DNA of 64,000 nt from Pseudonocardia petroleophila (GTDB lineage Bacteria; Actinomycetota; Actinomycetes; Mycobacteriales; Pseudonocardiaceae). Position 1 is the first letter of the stretch, and every line of letters starts with the position of its first letter. The stretch spans positions 6,331,501-6,395,500 of the forward strand of contig NZ_CP060131.1 of assembly GCF_014235185.1 (NCBI RefSeq), read 5' to 3'. The notes below the pieces were generated by a model, which was not told the origin of the DNA, ran no database searches, and was given only the letters and a program-made list of their open reading frames with translations. This document shows, one piece after another, positions 37,765 to 46,541 of the stretch. A program made the position numbers and the translations under genes.

Positions 37765-39285
37765 CTAGCGGCCCTTCGGGAAGCGCAGCTTGCTCGGGTC
37801 GAAGCCCGGGGGCAGCTGGTCCAGGCCCGGCGGGAGCTGCTGCAGCGTGGGCGGCAGGCCCGAGAGGTCGGGCATGCCTCCCCCGGCGCGCGAGGGCGTC
37901 GGGCGGCCCTTGCCCTTCTTGGACTTGCGCTTGCTGGCCAGCTTCTTCGTGGCGCTGCGCTGCCCGCCGCCGAAGCCGAACTGCCCGGCCATCTGCTTCA
38001 TCATCTTGCGGGCCTCGAAGAAGCGGTTGACCAGGTCGTTGACGTCGCCGACCGACACCCCGGACCCGTTCGCGATGCGCAGCCGCCGCGACCCGTTGAT
38101 GATCTTCGGATCGGCCCGCTCGCCGGGGGTCATGCCGCGGATGATGGCCTGCAGCTTGTCGAGGTGGCGGTCGTCGACCTGCGCCAGCGCGTCCTTCATC
38201 TGCCCCGAGTTGGCCCCGGGGAGCATGCCCAGGATGTTGCCGATCGGGCCCATCTTGCGGATGGCCATCATCTGCTCGAGGAAGTCCTCCAGCGACAGCT
38301 CGCCGCTGGCGATCTTCGCCGCCGCCTTCTCCGACTGCTCCTGGTCGAAGGCGCCCTCGGCCTGCTCGATGAGCGTGAGCAGGTCGCCCATCCCGAGGAT
38401 GCGGCTGGCCATCCGGTCGGGGTGGAAGACGTCGAAGTTCTCGAGCTTCTCGCCGTCGGAGGCGAACAGGATCGGCTGCCCGGTGACCTCGCGGACCGAC
38501 AGCGCGGCACCGCCGCGGGCGTCGCCGTCGAGCTTGGTGAGGACCACACCGGTGAACCCGACGCCGTCGCGGAACGCCTCGGCCGTGGCCACCGCGTCCT
38601 GGCCGATCATCGCGTCGACGACGAACAGCACCTCGTCGGGCTGCACCGCCTCGCGGATGTCGGAGGCCTGGCGCATCAGCTCCTCGTCGACGCCCAGGCG
38701 GCCCGCGGTGTCGACGATGACCATGTCGAACATCGTGGAGCGGGCGTGCTCGATGCCGCGGCGGGCGACGTCCACCGGGTCGCCCACGCCGTTGCCGGGC
38801 TCCGGCGCGAACGTCGTGACCCCGGCCCGCTCGCCGACGATCTGGAGCTGGTTGACGGCGTTGGGGCGCTGCAGGTCGCAGGCCACCAGCAGCGGCGCGT
38901 GGCCCTGCGACTTCAGCCAGAACGCGAGCTTGCCCGCCAGCGTGGTCTTGCCGGAGCCCTGCAGACCGGCGAGCATGATCACCGTCGGCGGCTCCTTGGA
39001 GAAGCGCAGCCGGCGGGTCTCGCCGCCGAGCACCCCGACGAGCTCCTCGTTGACGATCTTGACGACCTGCTGGGCCGGGTTCAGCGCCCCCGAGACCTCG
39101 GCGCCCTTGGCCCGCTCCTTCGTGCGCGCGACGAACCCGCGCACCACGGGCAGCGCGACGTCGGCCTCGAGCAGCGCGATGCGGATCTCGCGCGCGGTGG
39201 CGTCGATGTCGGCCTCGGAGAGACGGCCCTTGCCACGGAGGTTCGCAAGCGTGCCGGAGAGGCGCTCGGAGAGGGTGTCGAACAC
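37765..39285 (-). CDS. ffh: signal recognition particle protein Ffh
   Basis: A 506-residue SRP54 GTPase that targets nascent membrane proteins to FtsY. The N domain, GTPase motifs (GLQGSGKTT, DTAGRLGVD, TKLDGDARGG) and the Met-rich M domain with FLEQMMAIRKMG and FEARKMMKQMAGQFG are all present. The C-terminal tail is extended with Lys-rich and Pro/Gln-rich segments. GTG 39285 gives MFDTLSERL, the standard start. FtsY lies 12 kb away in the same window. Confidence 0.97.
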   Translation of the reverse strand: MFDTLSERLSGTLANLRGKGRLSEADIDATAREIRIALLEADVALPVVRGFVARTKERAKGAEVSGALNPAQQVVKIVNEELVGVLGGETRRLRFSKEPPTVIMLAGLQGSGKTTLAGKLAFWLKSQGHAPLLVACDLQRPNAVNQLQIVGERAGVTTFAPEPGNGVGDPVDVARRGIEHARSTMFDMVIVDTAGRLGVDEELMRQASDIREAVQPDEVLFVVDAMIGQDAVATAEAFRDGVGFTGVVLTKLDGDARGGAALSVREVTGQPILFASDGEKLENFDVFHPDRMASRILGMGDLLTLIEQAEGAFDQEQSEKAAAKIASGELSLEDFLEQMMAIRKMGPIGNILGMLPGANSGQMKDALAQVDDRHLDKLQAIIRGMTPGERADPKIINGSRRLRIANGSGVSVGDVNDLVNRFFEARKMMKQMAGQFGFGGGQRSATKKLASKRKSKKGKGRPTPSRAGGGMPDLSGLPPTLQQLPPGLDQLPPGFDPSKLRFPKGR

Positions 39286-39295
39286 CCGGACAAGA

Positions 39296-39895
39296 CTACT
39301 TGGGCCGGTGCGGGGCGTGCATCGCGCACGGCCGGGCGGCTCGGGCGGGCTCGAGCCTGAGCCCTGCCCGGGCCCGGTCGCGGTCGAGCACGGTGACCTC
39401 GTGCCACCCCGCCGCGGCCCGTCCGGCCAGCAGCTCGACGGTGGTGGCCGCCGCCCGCGCCGCGTGCCCGGTGAAGGAGCCCTCCGGGACGACCCGCCCG
39501 CGGACCCGCTGGCCGCGCCGTGCCTGCTCGGCGTCGACGTGCAGCCAGACCAGGTGCGCGCGACGCCCGGTGAGCGCGGCGAGCCGGGCCAGCACCGCAC
39601 GGGTCCGCTCCCCCGTCGCGGGCAGGTGCACGACGACGACCTCGGTGCGCGAGCAGGCCGCCGCGAGCACCGCGAGCCGGTGGCCGAGGTGGACCAGCCA
39701 GCGGTAGGCCCCGTACGGCGCGCCGGGGAGGGCGCGGCGCAGGCGGGCCCGGTGGGCGTCGGAGTCGAGCACCGCGACCCGCGGGTCCGGCGGCAGGCCC
39801 GCGAGCAGCGTCGACTTCCCGGCTCCCGGCATCCCGCCGACCAGCACCAGCGCCCGCCCCGGCACCGCGAGGCACACGGTCTCACTCCCCGTCAT
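39296..39895 (-). CDS. AAA/P-loop kinase-like protein
   Basis: A 199-residue P-loop protein with Walker A GMPGAGKST (residues 20-28) and DSDAHRARLR after strand 2, as in small-molecule or polynucleotide kinases and zeta-toxin-like folds. ATG 39895 precedes the conserved part; upstream residues in the same frame are a PII shadow. It lies between glnB and ffh on the same strand. Mycobacteria do not have this gene at the site as far as I recall. Substrate unknown. Confidence 0.82.
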   Translation of the reverse strand: MTGSETVCLAVPGRALVLVGGMPGAGKSTLLAGLPPDPRVAVLDSDAHRARLRRALPGAPYGAYRWLVHLGHRLAVLAAACSRTEVVVVHLPATGERTRAVLARLAALTGRRAHLVWLHVDAEQARRGQRVRGRVVPEGSFTGHAARAAATTVELLAGRAAAGWHEVTVLDRDRARAGLRLEPARAARPCAMHAPHRPK

Positions 39896-39932
39896 GGGGG
39901 CAGAACGCGCGGTAGGGGCGGTTCGTTCCGGC

Positions 39933-40271
39933 TCAGATGGCGTCCCCGCCGCGCTCCCCCGTCCGCACCCGGACGATCTGCTCCACGCGGGTGGTCCAGA
40001 CCTTGCCGTCGCCGATCTTCCCGGTCCGGGCCGCCGCGACGACGGAGTCGACCACCTTGTCCGCCACCTCGTCGTCCACGACGACCTCGATCCGGACCTT
40101 CGGCACGAAGTCGACGTTGTACTCCGCACCCCGGTACACCTCGGTGTGCCCCTTCTGGCGGCCGTGGCCCTGCACCTCGGACACGGTCATGCCGAGCACG
40201 CCGAGGCGCTCCAGCGCGGTCTTGACTTCGCCGAGCGCGAACGGCTTGACGATGGCGGTCACCAGGATCAT
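39933..40271 (-). CDS. glnB: PII signal-transduction protein (copy 1)
   Basis: A 112-residue PII trimer subunit sensing 2-oxoglutarate, ATP/ADP and nitrogen status. The T-loop KGHTEVYRGAEYNVDF retains Tyr51, the uridylylation or adenylylation site, and the C-terminal signature TGKIGDGKVW is intact. ATG 40271 overlaps the amtB stop as ATGA, typical for amtB-PII pairs, so this copy probably gates the channel encoded just upstream. Confidence 0.95.
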   Translation of the reverse strand: MILVTAIVKPFALGEVKTALERLGVLGMTVSEVQGHGRQKGHTEVYRGAEYNVDFVPKVRIEVVVDDEVADKVVDSVVAAARTGKIGDGKVWTTRVEQIVRVRTGERGGDAI

Positions 40272-41590
40272 GGGGTCGTCCCTTCGTGGAGGCGAGCACC
40301 GTCGTGGAGCCGGGCGGTGGTGCTCAGGGGCATGAAGTCGTACGCGGTCTCGGCGTGCTCGGCCTCGTCGATGCCCTCGGCCTCGACCTCGGCGTCCACC
40401 CGGAACCCGACGGTGGCGCGCACCAGCCAGGCCAGCAGGAACGACACCGCGAACGCGAACGTCATGGCGGCGAGCACCGCGACGGTCTGCTTCCCGAGCT
40501 GGGCGAACCCGCCGCCGTAGAACAGGCCGTCGGCGCCCGCGGCGTTGACCGCGTCGGTGGCGACGAGGCCGAGCATCAGCATCCCGAGCAGGCCGCCGAC
40601 GCCGTGGATGGCGACGACGTCGAGCGAGTCGTCGTAGCCCAGCCGGTACTTGAGCCGGATCGCGAGCTGGCAGACCACCCCGGCGAGCAGGCCGATGAGC
40701 AGGGCGCCGAAGGTGTCGACGTACCCGCAGGCCGGGGTGATCCCGACGAGCCCGGCGATCGCGGCGGACGCCGCACCGAGGCTGGTCGGGCGGCCGTCGA
40801 GGCGGTGCTCCAGCGCCAGCCAGGACAGCACGGCGGCGGCCGACGCCGTCATCGTCGTGACGAACGCGTTGCCCGCCACGGCCCCGGCGGCCAGCGCGGA
40901 CCCGGCGTTGAAGCCGAACCAGCCGAACCACAGCAGGCCCGCACCGAGCAGCACCGACGGCAGGTTGTGCGGGCGCATCGGCTGCTGGGGCCAGCCGCGG
41001 CGGCGCCCGAGCACGATCGCCAGCGCGAGCGCCGACGCCCCGGAGTTGATCTCGACGGCGGTGCCGCCCGCGAAGTCGAGCGCACCCAGCGAGTTCGCCA
41101 TCCAGCCGCCGGCGTCGGCGACGTACCCGTCGAAGGCGAAGATCCAGTGCGCGAGCGGGACGTAGACGCACACCGTCCACAGCGCGATGAACAGCGCGAA
41201 CGGCCAGAACCGCGCGCGGTCGGCCACGGCCCCGGACAGCAGGGCCGCGGTGATCACCGCGAACATCAGCTGGAACATCGCGAACACCTGCAACGGGATG
41301 CCGGTGTCGCCACCGACGACCGCGGTGGCGTCGCGCAGCCCGGCGTGGTCGAGGTTGCCGATCAGCCCGGCGGTGGAGTCGCCGAACGCGAGCGAGAACC
41401 CGCCGAGGACCCACACGAGCCCCACGACGCCCAGGCACGCGACGCTCATCATCATCATGTTGAGCACGCTCTTCGCCCGGACCATGCCGCCGTAGAACAG
41501 CGCCAGCCCCGGCGTCATGAGCATGACCAGTGCCGCACAGCCCAGCACGTACGCCGTGTTGCCCACCTGCACACCCGACAGCTCCGTCAC
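40268..41590 (-). CDS. amtB: ammonium channel Amt (copy 1)
   Basis: A 440-residue Amt/Rh channel with 11 predicted helices. Visible are MLMTPGLALFYGGMVRAKSVLNM at the N-terminus, AHWIF, the pore segment FNAGSA and the twin-His region DVVAIHGVGGLLG. The cytoplasmic tail has IDEAEHAETAYDF, the PII-contact type end. GTG 41590 is 55 bp from the divergent BTAD regulator. A single GAAAC half-site lies just upstream, but no full GlnR box is seen. Confidence 0.94.
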   Translation of the reverse strand: MTELSGVQVGNTAYVLGCAALVMLMTPGLALFYGGMVRAKSVLNMMMMSVACLGVVGLVWVLGGFSLAFGDSTAGLIGNLDHAGLRDATAVVGGDTGIPLQVFAMFQLMFAVITAALLSGAVADRARFWPFALFIALWTVCVYVPLAHWIFAFDGYVADAGGWMANSLGALDFAGGTAVEINSGASALALAIVLGRRRGWPQQPMRPHNLPSVLLGAGLLWFGWFGFNAGSALAAGAVAGNAFVTTMTASAAAVLSWLALEHRLDGRPTSLGAASAAIAGLVGITPACGYVDTFGALLIGLLAGVVCQLAIRLKYRLGYDDSLDVVAIHGVGGLLGMLMLGLVATDAVNAAGADGLFYGGGFAQLGKQTVAVLAAMTFAFAVSFLLAWLVRATVGFRVDAEVEAEGIDEAEHAETAYDFMPLSTTARLHDGARLHEGTTP

Positions 41591-41645
41591 GGCGGTGATC
41601 CTATGTTTCCGGCACACGGAACGGGCAAGGTCCTACGCTGCAGCG

Positions 41646-44600
41646 GTGCGCGCCGAGCTGGTCCTGCTCCCCCGCGTCGCGTACCGGGACGAGGAGGTCA
41701 CCGGTCCGCGCCCGCGCGCGCTGCTGGCCCTGCTCGCCGCCGACCTGCGCGCCGGGGCCGGCACCGCCCGCCTGGCGGCCGGGCTCTGGCCGGACGCGCG
41801 GCCCGCGAACCCGGCGAAGGCGGTCCAGGTCGTCGTGTCCCGCGCCCGTGCGCAGCTCGGCGCCGACCTCATCGCCAGCACGCCGACCGGCTACCGCCTG
41901 GCCCTGCCCGCGGAGCAGGTCGACGCCGCCGCGGTGCTCGCGCACGCCGACACCGCCGCCCGGTGCGCCCGCGCGGGCGACCACGCCGCCGCGCTGGCTG
42001 CGGCGGAGGAGGGCCTGTCCGCCTGGGAGGGGGCCGGGGCGGCCGACACAGAGGACGGCCCGGTGGCCGAGCTGCGCGCGGAGCGCGAGCCCGTGCGCCG
42101 GGCGCTCGGCCGGGCCCGCGCGCTGGCCATGGCGCGGCTGGGCCGCGCCGCGGAGGCCGCCGGGCCGCTGACCGACCTGGCCCGCGACCACCCCCGGGAC
42201 GAGGAGGTGCTGCTGGAGCTGCTGCGCAGCGAGTCGGCCACCGCAGGCCCGGCCGCGGCGCTGGCCCGCTACGACACCCACCGCCGCCGCCTGCGCGACG
42301 AGCTGGGCGCCGATCCCGGCCCGGCGCTGGTCGCCGAGCACCGGCGGCTGCTGCAGGACGGCGGTCCGGCCGTGCGCCGCGGCGTGCGGCACGAGCCGAA
42401 CGCATTGCTGGGCCGCGGCCGCGACGTCGCCGCGGTGGGGGCGCTGCTGCGCTCGTCGCGGGTGACCACGGTCGTCGGGCCGGGCGGGCTCGGCAAGACC
42501 CGGCTCGCGCACGTCGTCGCCCACGCGGCCGACCAGCGGGTGGTGCACGTCGTCGGGCTGGCCGGGGTCACCCGCGACGAGGACGTGCTCGGCGAGGTCG
42601 CGACGGCGCTCGGCGTGGGCGCCGCCCGCCCGAACCCCCCGCCGCCCGACGCCCTGACCGGCATCGTCACCGCGCTCGGTGCCGGGCCCGTGCTGCTCGT
42701 GCTGCTCGTGCTCGACAACTGCGAGCACGTCGTGGGCGGCGCGGCCGACCTCGTCGGGGCGCTCGTGGCGATGACCCGTGACCTGCGGGTCCTCGCCACG
42801 AGCCGGGCCCCGCTGGGCCTGACGTCGGAGTCGGTGTACCCGCTGCCGGCGCTGGACCGGGCCACCACCGTCGAGCTGTTCGGGCAGCGCGCGCGGGCGG
42901 CGCGGCCCGGCGTCGAGCTGCCCCCGGACGTCGTCGACGAGCTGTGCGCCCACCTGGACGGGCTGCCGCTGGCGGTGGAGCTGGCGGCGGCGCGCACGCG
43001 GGTGCTGCCGGTCACCGAGATCGCCCGCCGCCTCGACGACCGCTTCGCGCTGCTGCGCGGCGGGGCCCGCGACAGCCCGCAGCGGCACCGCACGCTGCAC
43101 GCGGTGGTCGACTGGAGCTGGAACCTGCTCGACCCGCGGGCGCAGGCCGCGTGGGGGGCGCTGTCGGTGTTCCCCGCCGGGTTCACCGCCGAGGCGGCGG
43201 CCCACCTGGTGGACGGCGACGCGCTCGAGGTGCTCGAGCACCTCGCCGACCAGTCCCTGCTCACCGTGGCGGAGGCGGCGTCGGGCACGCGGTTCCGGAT
43301 GCTGGAGACCGTCCGCGAGTTCGGGGCGGCCCGCCGGGACCCCGCCGCCGACCCCGTCGCCGGGCTGCTGGCCTGGGCCGGGGAGTTCGGCCGGCGCCAC
43401 CACGACGCGCCCTTCGACGTCGACGCGCCCGCGTCGGCCGGGCGGATCCGCGCGGAGCAGGAGAACCTGGCGTTCGCGCTGCGGCAGGCGATCGCCCGCG
43501 GCGACGACGCGACCGCCGCCGCGGCCGGGGCGGTGCTCGCGGCCCTGTGGACGGTGGAGTCGGACTTCCTCAGGACGACGACCCTGACCCGGCAGACCGC
43601 CGACCTCGTCGCCCGGTTCCGCCCCGGGCCCGCCGACGTCGAGGTGACCCGCACGCTCACCGCCCTGTCCGTCACCACCGCCTTCGTGCTGCAGGGGCCG
43701 CGCGCGTCGCGGGCGCTGCTCGGTCTGCGCCGGCTCCCCGCCGCTCCCGCCGACACCCTGGTCCGGGCACTGGCCGAGGTGCTGCGCACCCCCGGCGTCC
43801 TGGGTCCCGACCCGGAGCCGCGACGCCGGCTGGCCGCGGCGGGCGGGCCGCTGCAGGCCGCGGTCGCGCACTCCGTCGACAGCTACGTGCGGGCGCACGC
43901 CGCCGACCCCGAGGGGGCGCTGCGCGCCGCCGAGCGGGCCGCCGCGGCCCTCGGGACCGGCGCGGCCGCCGAGCCGTGGATCCGGGTGGTGGCCCGCACG
44001 CGCGTCGCCGAGCTGCAGATGCTGGCCGGGCGGGGTGATCTCGTGCTGGCCGACCTGCGGGCGGTGGCCCCGATGCTCGACGCCGTCGGCGCCTCCCCCG
44101 CCCTGCAGCTCGTGTGGGCCACCGCGCTGGCGCACCTGCACGCGGGCGACCCCGTCGCGGCGCAGCTGCTCCTCGACGGGGCGCCGGCCACCGACGATCT
44201 GGACGTCGGCACGGCCACCTTCGACCTCGCGGTGCGCGCCGAGCTCGCGCTGGCCCTCGGCGACGTCGACGACGGCCTGGCGCTGTGGCGGCGCAGCCTG
44301 GAGCGCCTGCGCGACCCCGCCGGCCTCGACGTCGACCTCCCCGGACCCGACCCGTGGGCCCTGGAGCTGCACGCCGCCGCGGTGGTGGCGCACGCCCGGC
44401 ACGGGCGCCCCGACCTCGTCGCCGACATCGTCGCCGAGCTGCCGCACACCCTCGCCGCGCTGCTCGACGACCCGGTCGAGCATCCCCCCGGGTACGTGGT
44501 GGCGTCGTCGCTGTGGGGGGCGCTGCTGCTGGCGCTGGCCACCGCGGACCTCGCCCGCGACGACCGGCAGAGCACGGCGGCCCGGATGACCGCCCTGGCC

Positions 44601-44774
44601 GAGCGGCTGCACGTCCCGCAGCAGTTCCGGCCGACGATGACGGTCGACACGGCACGGCGGGCGGCCCGGGACGCGGACGGGCCGGCGTACGACGACGCCG
44701 TGTCGTCCTACGCCGGCCTGGGTCCCGACGAGCTGCGGGTCGCCGCTCAGGTCCTGCTGGGGTCCCGGGTGTAG
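41646..44774 (+). CDS. BTAD-domain NB-ARC-type ATPase regulator (SARP-like)
   Basis: A 1042-residue regulator with an N-terminal winged helix (~1-90), BTAD (~90-240), a P-loop ATPase with GPGGLGKTR and VLLVLLVLDNCEHV, then GLPLAVELAAAR and a winged-helix/TPR end. It is of the AfsR/LuxR-like large ATP-binding regulator class without a C-terminal LuxR domain. GTG 41646 follows a 55-bp gap from divergent amtB. Its 3' end overlaps the convergent ABC permease gene by 28 nt. It may control that exporter or the amtB-glnB pair; no binding site was recognised. Confidence 0.83.
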   Translation: MRAELVLLPRVAYRDEEVTGPRPRALLALLAADLRAGAGTARLAAGLWPDARPANPAKAVQVVVSRARAQLGADLIASTPTGYRLALPAEQVDAAAVLAHADTAARCARAGDHAAALAAAEEGLSAWEGAGAADTEDGPVAELRAEREPVRRALGRARALAMARLGRAAEAAGPLTDLARDHPRDEEVLLELLRSESATAGPAAALARYDTHRRRLRDELGADPGPALVAEHRRLLQDGGPAVRRGVRHEPNALLGRGRDVAAVGALLRSSRVTTVVGPGGLGKTRLAHVVAHAADQRVVHVVGLAGVTRDEDVLGEVATALGVGAARPNPPPPDALTGIVTALGAGPVLLVLLVLDNCEHVVGGAADLVGALVAMTRDLRVLATSRAPLGLTSESVYPLPALDRATTVELFGQRARAARPGVELPPDVVDELCAHLDGLPLAVELAAARTRVLPVTEIARRLDDRFALLRGGARDSPQRHRTLHAVVDWSWNLLDPRAQAAWGALSVFPAGFTAEAAAHLVDGDALEVLEHLADQSLLTVAEAASGTRFRMLETVREFGAARRDPAADPVAGLLAWAGEFGRRHHDAPFDVDAPASAGRIRAEQENLAFALRQAIARGDDATAAAAGAVLAALWTVESDFLRTTTLTRQTADLVARFRPGPADVEVTRTLTALSVTTAFVLQGPRASRALLGLRRLPAAPADTLVRALAEVLRTPGVLGPDPEPRRRLAAAGGPLQAAVAHSVDSYVRAHAADPEGALRAAERAAAALGTGAAAEPWIRVVARTRVAELQMLAGRGDLVLADLRAVAPMLDAVGASPALQLVWATALAHLHAGDPVAAQLLLDGAPATDDLDVGTATFDLAVRAELALALGDVDDGLALWRRSLERLRDPAGLDVDLPGPDPWALELHAAAVVAHARHGRPDLVADIVAELPHTLAALLDDPVEHPPGYVVASSLWGALLLALATADLARDDRQSTAARMTALAERLHVPQQFRPTMTVDTARRAARDADGPAYDDAVSSYAGLGPDELRVAAQVLLGSRV

Positions 44775-45517
44775 AGCCGGCGCGCCCACAGGTACCCGCC
44801 GAGCGCGATGACGGCGCACCAGCCCAGTGCCGCCCACCCGCTGCCGCCGATCGGGGTGCCCATCAGCAGGCCGCGCAGGGTCTCGATGAACGGGGTGAAC
44901 GGCTGGACCTCGGCGAACCAGCGCAGGGCCGTCGGCATCGAGTCGGTGGGCACGAACCCGCTGCCGAGGAACGGCAGGAGCACCAGCGGCATCGGCAGGT
45001 TGCTCGCCGTCTCGACGCTGTCGGTGACCATGCCCAGCGCCACCGCGAGCCAGGTGACCGCGAACGTGATCAGCACGAACACCCCCAGCGCCGCGAGCCA
45101 CGACAGCGGCCCGGTCGTGGGCCGGAAGCCGATCAGCAGCGCCACCAGGACCACCAGGACCGTGCTGAACAGGGTCTGGACCAGACTGCCGACCACGTGC
45201 CCGGTGAGCACGGAGGCCCGCGCGATCGACATCGTCCGGAAGCGGGCGACGATCCCCTCGGCCATGTCCATGGCCACGGAGATCGCCGTGCCCTGCGCGG
45301 AGGCGGCGACCGTCATCAGCAGGACGCCGGGCACGACGTAGTCGACGTAGGACCGCCCGATGCCCGCCTCCAGCGTGCCGCCGAGGACGAAGACGAACAG
45401 CAGCAGGAACACGATCGGCATCCCGGCGAGCATCAGCGTCAGCGACGGGTAGCGGCGCATGTGCAGCAGGTTGCGGCGCAGCATGGTGGCCGAGTCGGTG
45501 AGCACGTGGGCGGTCAT
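44747..45517 (-). CDS. ABC-2 type transporter permease
   Basis: A 256-residue membrane protein with six predicted helices and the DrrB-like ABC2_membrane layout (MRRYPSLTLMLAGMPIVFLLLF start, GSGFVPTDSMP and FTPFIETLRGLL near the end). It is ATGA-coupled to the ATPase gene. Together they form a DrrAB-type drug or lipid exporter. Substrate unknown. Confidence 0.92.
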   Translation of the reverse strand: MTAHVLTDSATMLRRNLLHMRRYPSLTLMLAGMPIVFLLLFVFVLGGTLEAGIGRSYVDYVVPGVLLMTVAASAQGTAISVAMDMAEGIVARFRTMSIARASVLTGHVVGSLVQTLFSTVLVVLVALLIGFRPTTGPLSWLAALGVFVLITFAVTWLAVALGMVTDSVETASNLPMPLVLLPFLGSGFVPTDSMPTALRWFAEVQPFTPFIETLRGLLMGTPIGGSGWAALGWCAVIALGGYLWARRLYTRDPSRT

Positions 45518-46440
45518 GCCGCGACCCCCTCGCCGGTCAGCGCGAGGAAGACGTCGTCGAGGTCCGGGGTGTGCACGGTCAGGGCGTCGGCCTCGACACC
45601 GGCGCGGTCGAGCCGGTCGAGCACGGCGCGCAGCGAGCGGACTCCCCCGTCGGCCGGGACCTCCAGGGTCAGCGCGGGCGCGTCCGACCTCGCCTCCCCG
45701 AACTCCGCGGACGCCGCGGCGTGGGCGAGCGGGTCGGTGAAGCGGAGCCGGACGTGCCCGCCGGGGACGAGCGCCTTGAGCTCCTCGGGGCTGCCCTCGG
45801 CGACGATCCGGCCGTGGTCGAGCACCGCGACCCGGTCGGCGAGCTTGTCGGCCTCCTCCAGGTACTGCGTGGTCAGGAAGATCGTGACGCCGTCCGCGAC
45901 CAGCGCGCGGACGATCTCCCACATCAGCTGGCGGCTGCGCGGGTCCAGGCCGGTCGTCGGCTCGTCGAGGAAGATCACCCGGGGGTCGCCGACCAGCGTC
46001 ATCGCCAGGTCCAGGCGGCGCCGCATCCCGCCGGAGTACGTCGACAGCGGCCGGGACGCCGCCTCGACCAGGTCGAAGCGCTCCAGCAGGCCGTCGACCC
46101 GCCGCCGCGCCGCCGCGCGGTCGAGGTGGTGCAGGTCGGCCATCAGCGCGAGGTTCTCGCGGCCGGTGAGCAGCCCGTCGACCGCGGAGAACTGCCCCGT
46201 GACGCCGATGACGGCCCGCACCGCCGCCGCCTCGGCGACGACGTCGTGGCCGAGCACGCGCGCCGTGCCGCCGTCCGGTCGCAGGTAGGTGGTGAGGACG
46301 TGCACCGTCGTGGTCTTCCCCGCGCCGTTGGGTCCCAGCAGCGCGAAGACCGAGCCCTCCGCGATGTCCAGGTCGATGCCGTCGAGCACCACCCGCTCCC
46401 CGTAGGACCTGCGCAACCCGACCGCCCTGATGGCCGCCAT
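45514..46440 (-). CDS. ABC transporter ATP-binding protein, DrrA type
   Basis: A 308-residue ATPase: Walker A GPNGAGKTT, signature YSGGMRRRLD, Walker B VIFLDEPTTGLD and a ~90-residue C-terminal extension typical of daunorubicin-resistance DrrA proteins. ATG 46440 is preceded by a GGGGG Shine-Dalgarno-like run. The start fits the family N-terminus better than the longer frame to 46500. It is paired with the downstream permease. Confidence 0.94.
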   Translation of the reverse strand: MAAIRAVGLRRSYGERVVLDGIDLDIAEGSVFALLGPNGAGKTTTVHVLTTYLRPDGGTARVLGHDVVAEAAAVRAVIGVTGQFSAVDGLLTGRENLALMADLHHLDRAAARRRVDGLLERFDLVEAASRPLSTYSGGMRRRLDLAMTLVGDPRVIFLDEPTTGLDPRSRQLMWEIVRALVADGVTIFLTTQYLEEADKLADRVAVLDHGRIVAEGSPEELKALVPGGHVRLRFTDPLAHAAASAEFGEARSDAPALTLEVPADGGVRSLRAVLDRLDRAGVEADALTVHTPDLDDVFLALTGEGVAA

Positions 46441-46541
46441 CGTGATCCCCCTTCTCGTCGTGATCACGTACCGGCGCAGCGTGCGGCGGCCCGCCTGCAC
46501 GGCGGTTGCGGGACGGTTTCACGGGTCGGGGGGAACGGCGG

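Noticed and set aside
41597..41640. GlnR box upstream of the first amtB copy
   Set aside because: Only one GAAAC half-site is found; the positions 11 bp away do not match GTnAC-type half-sites.
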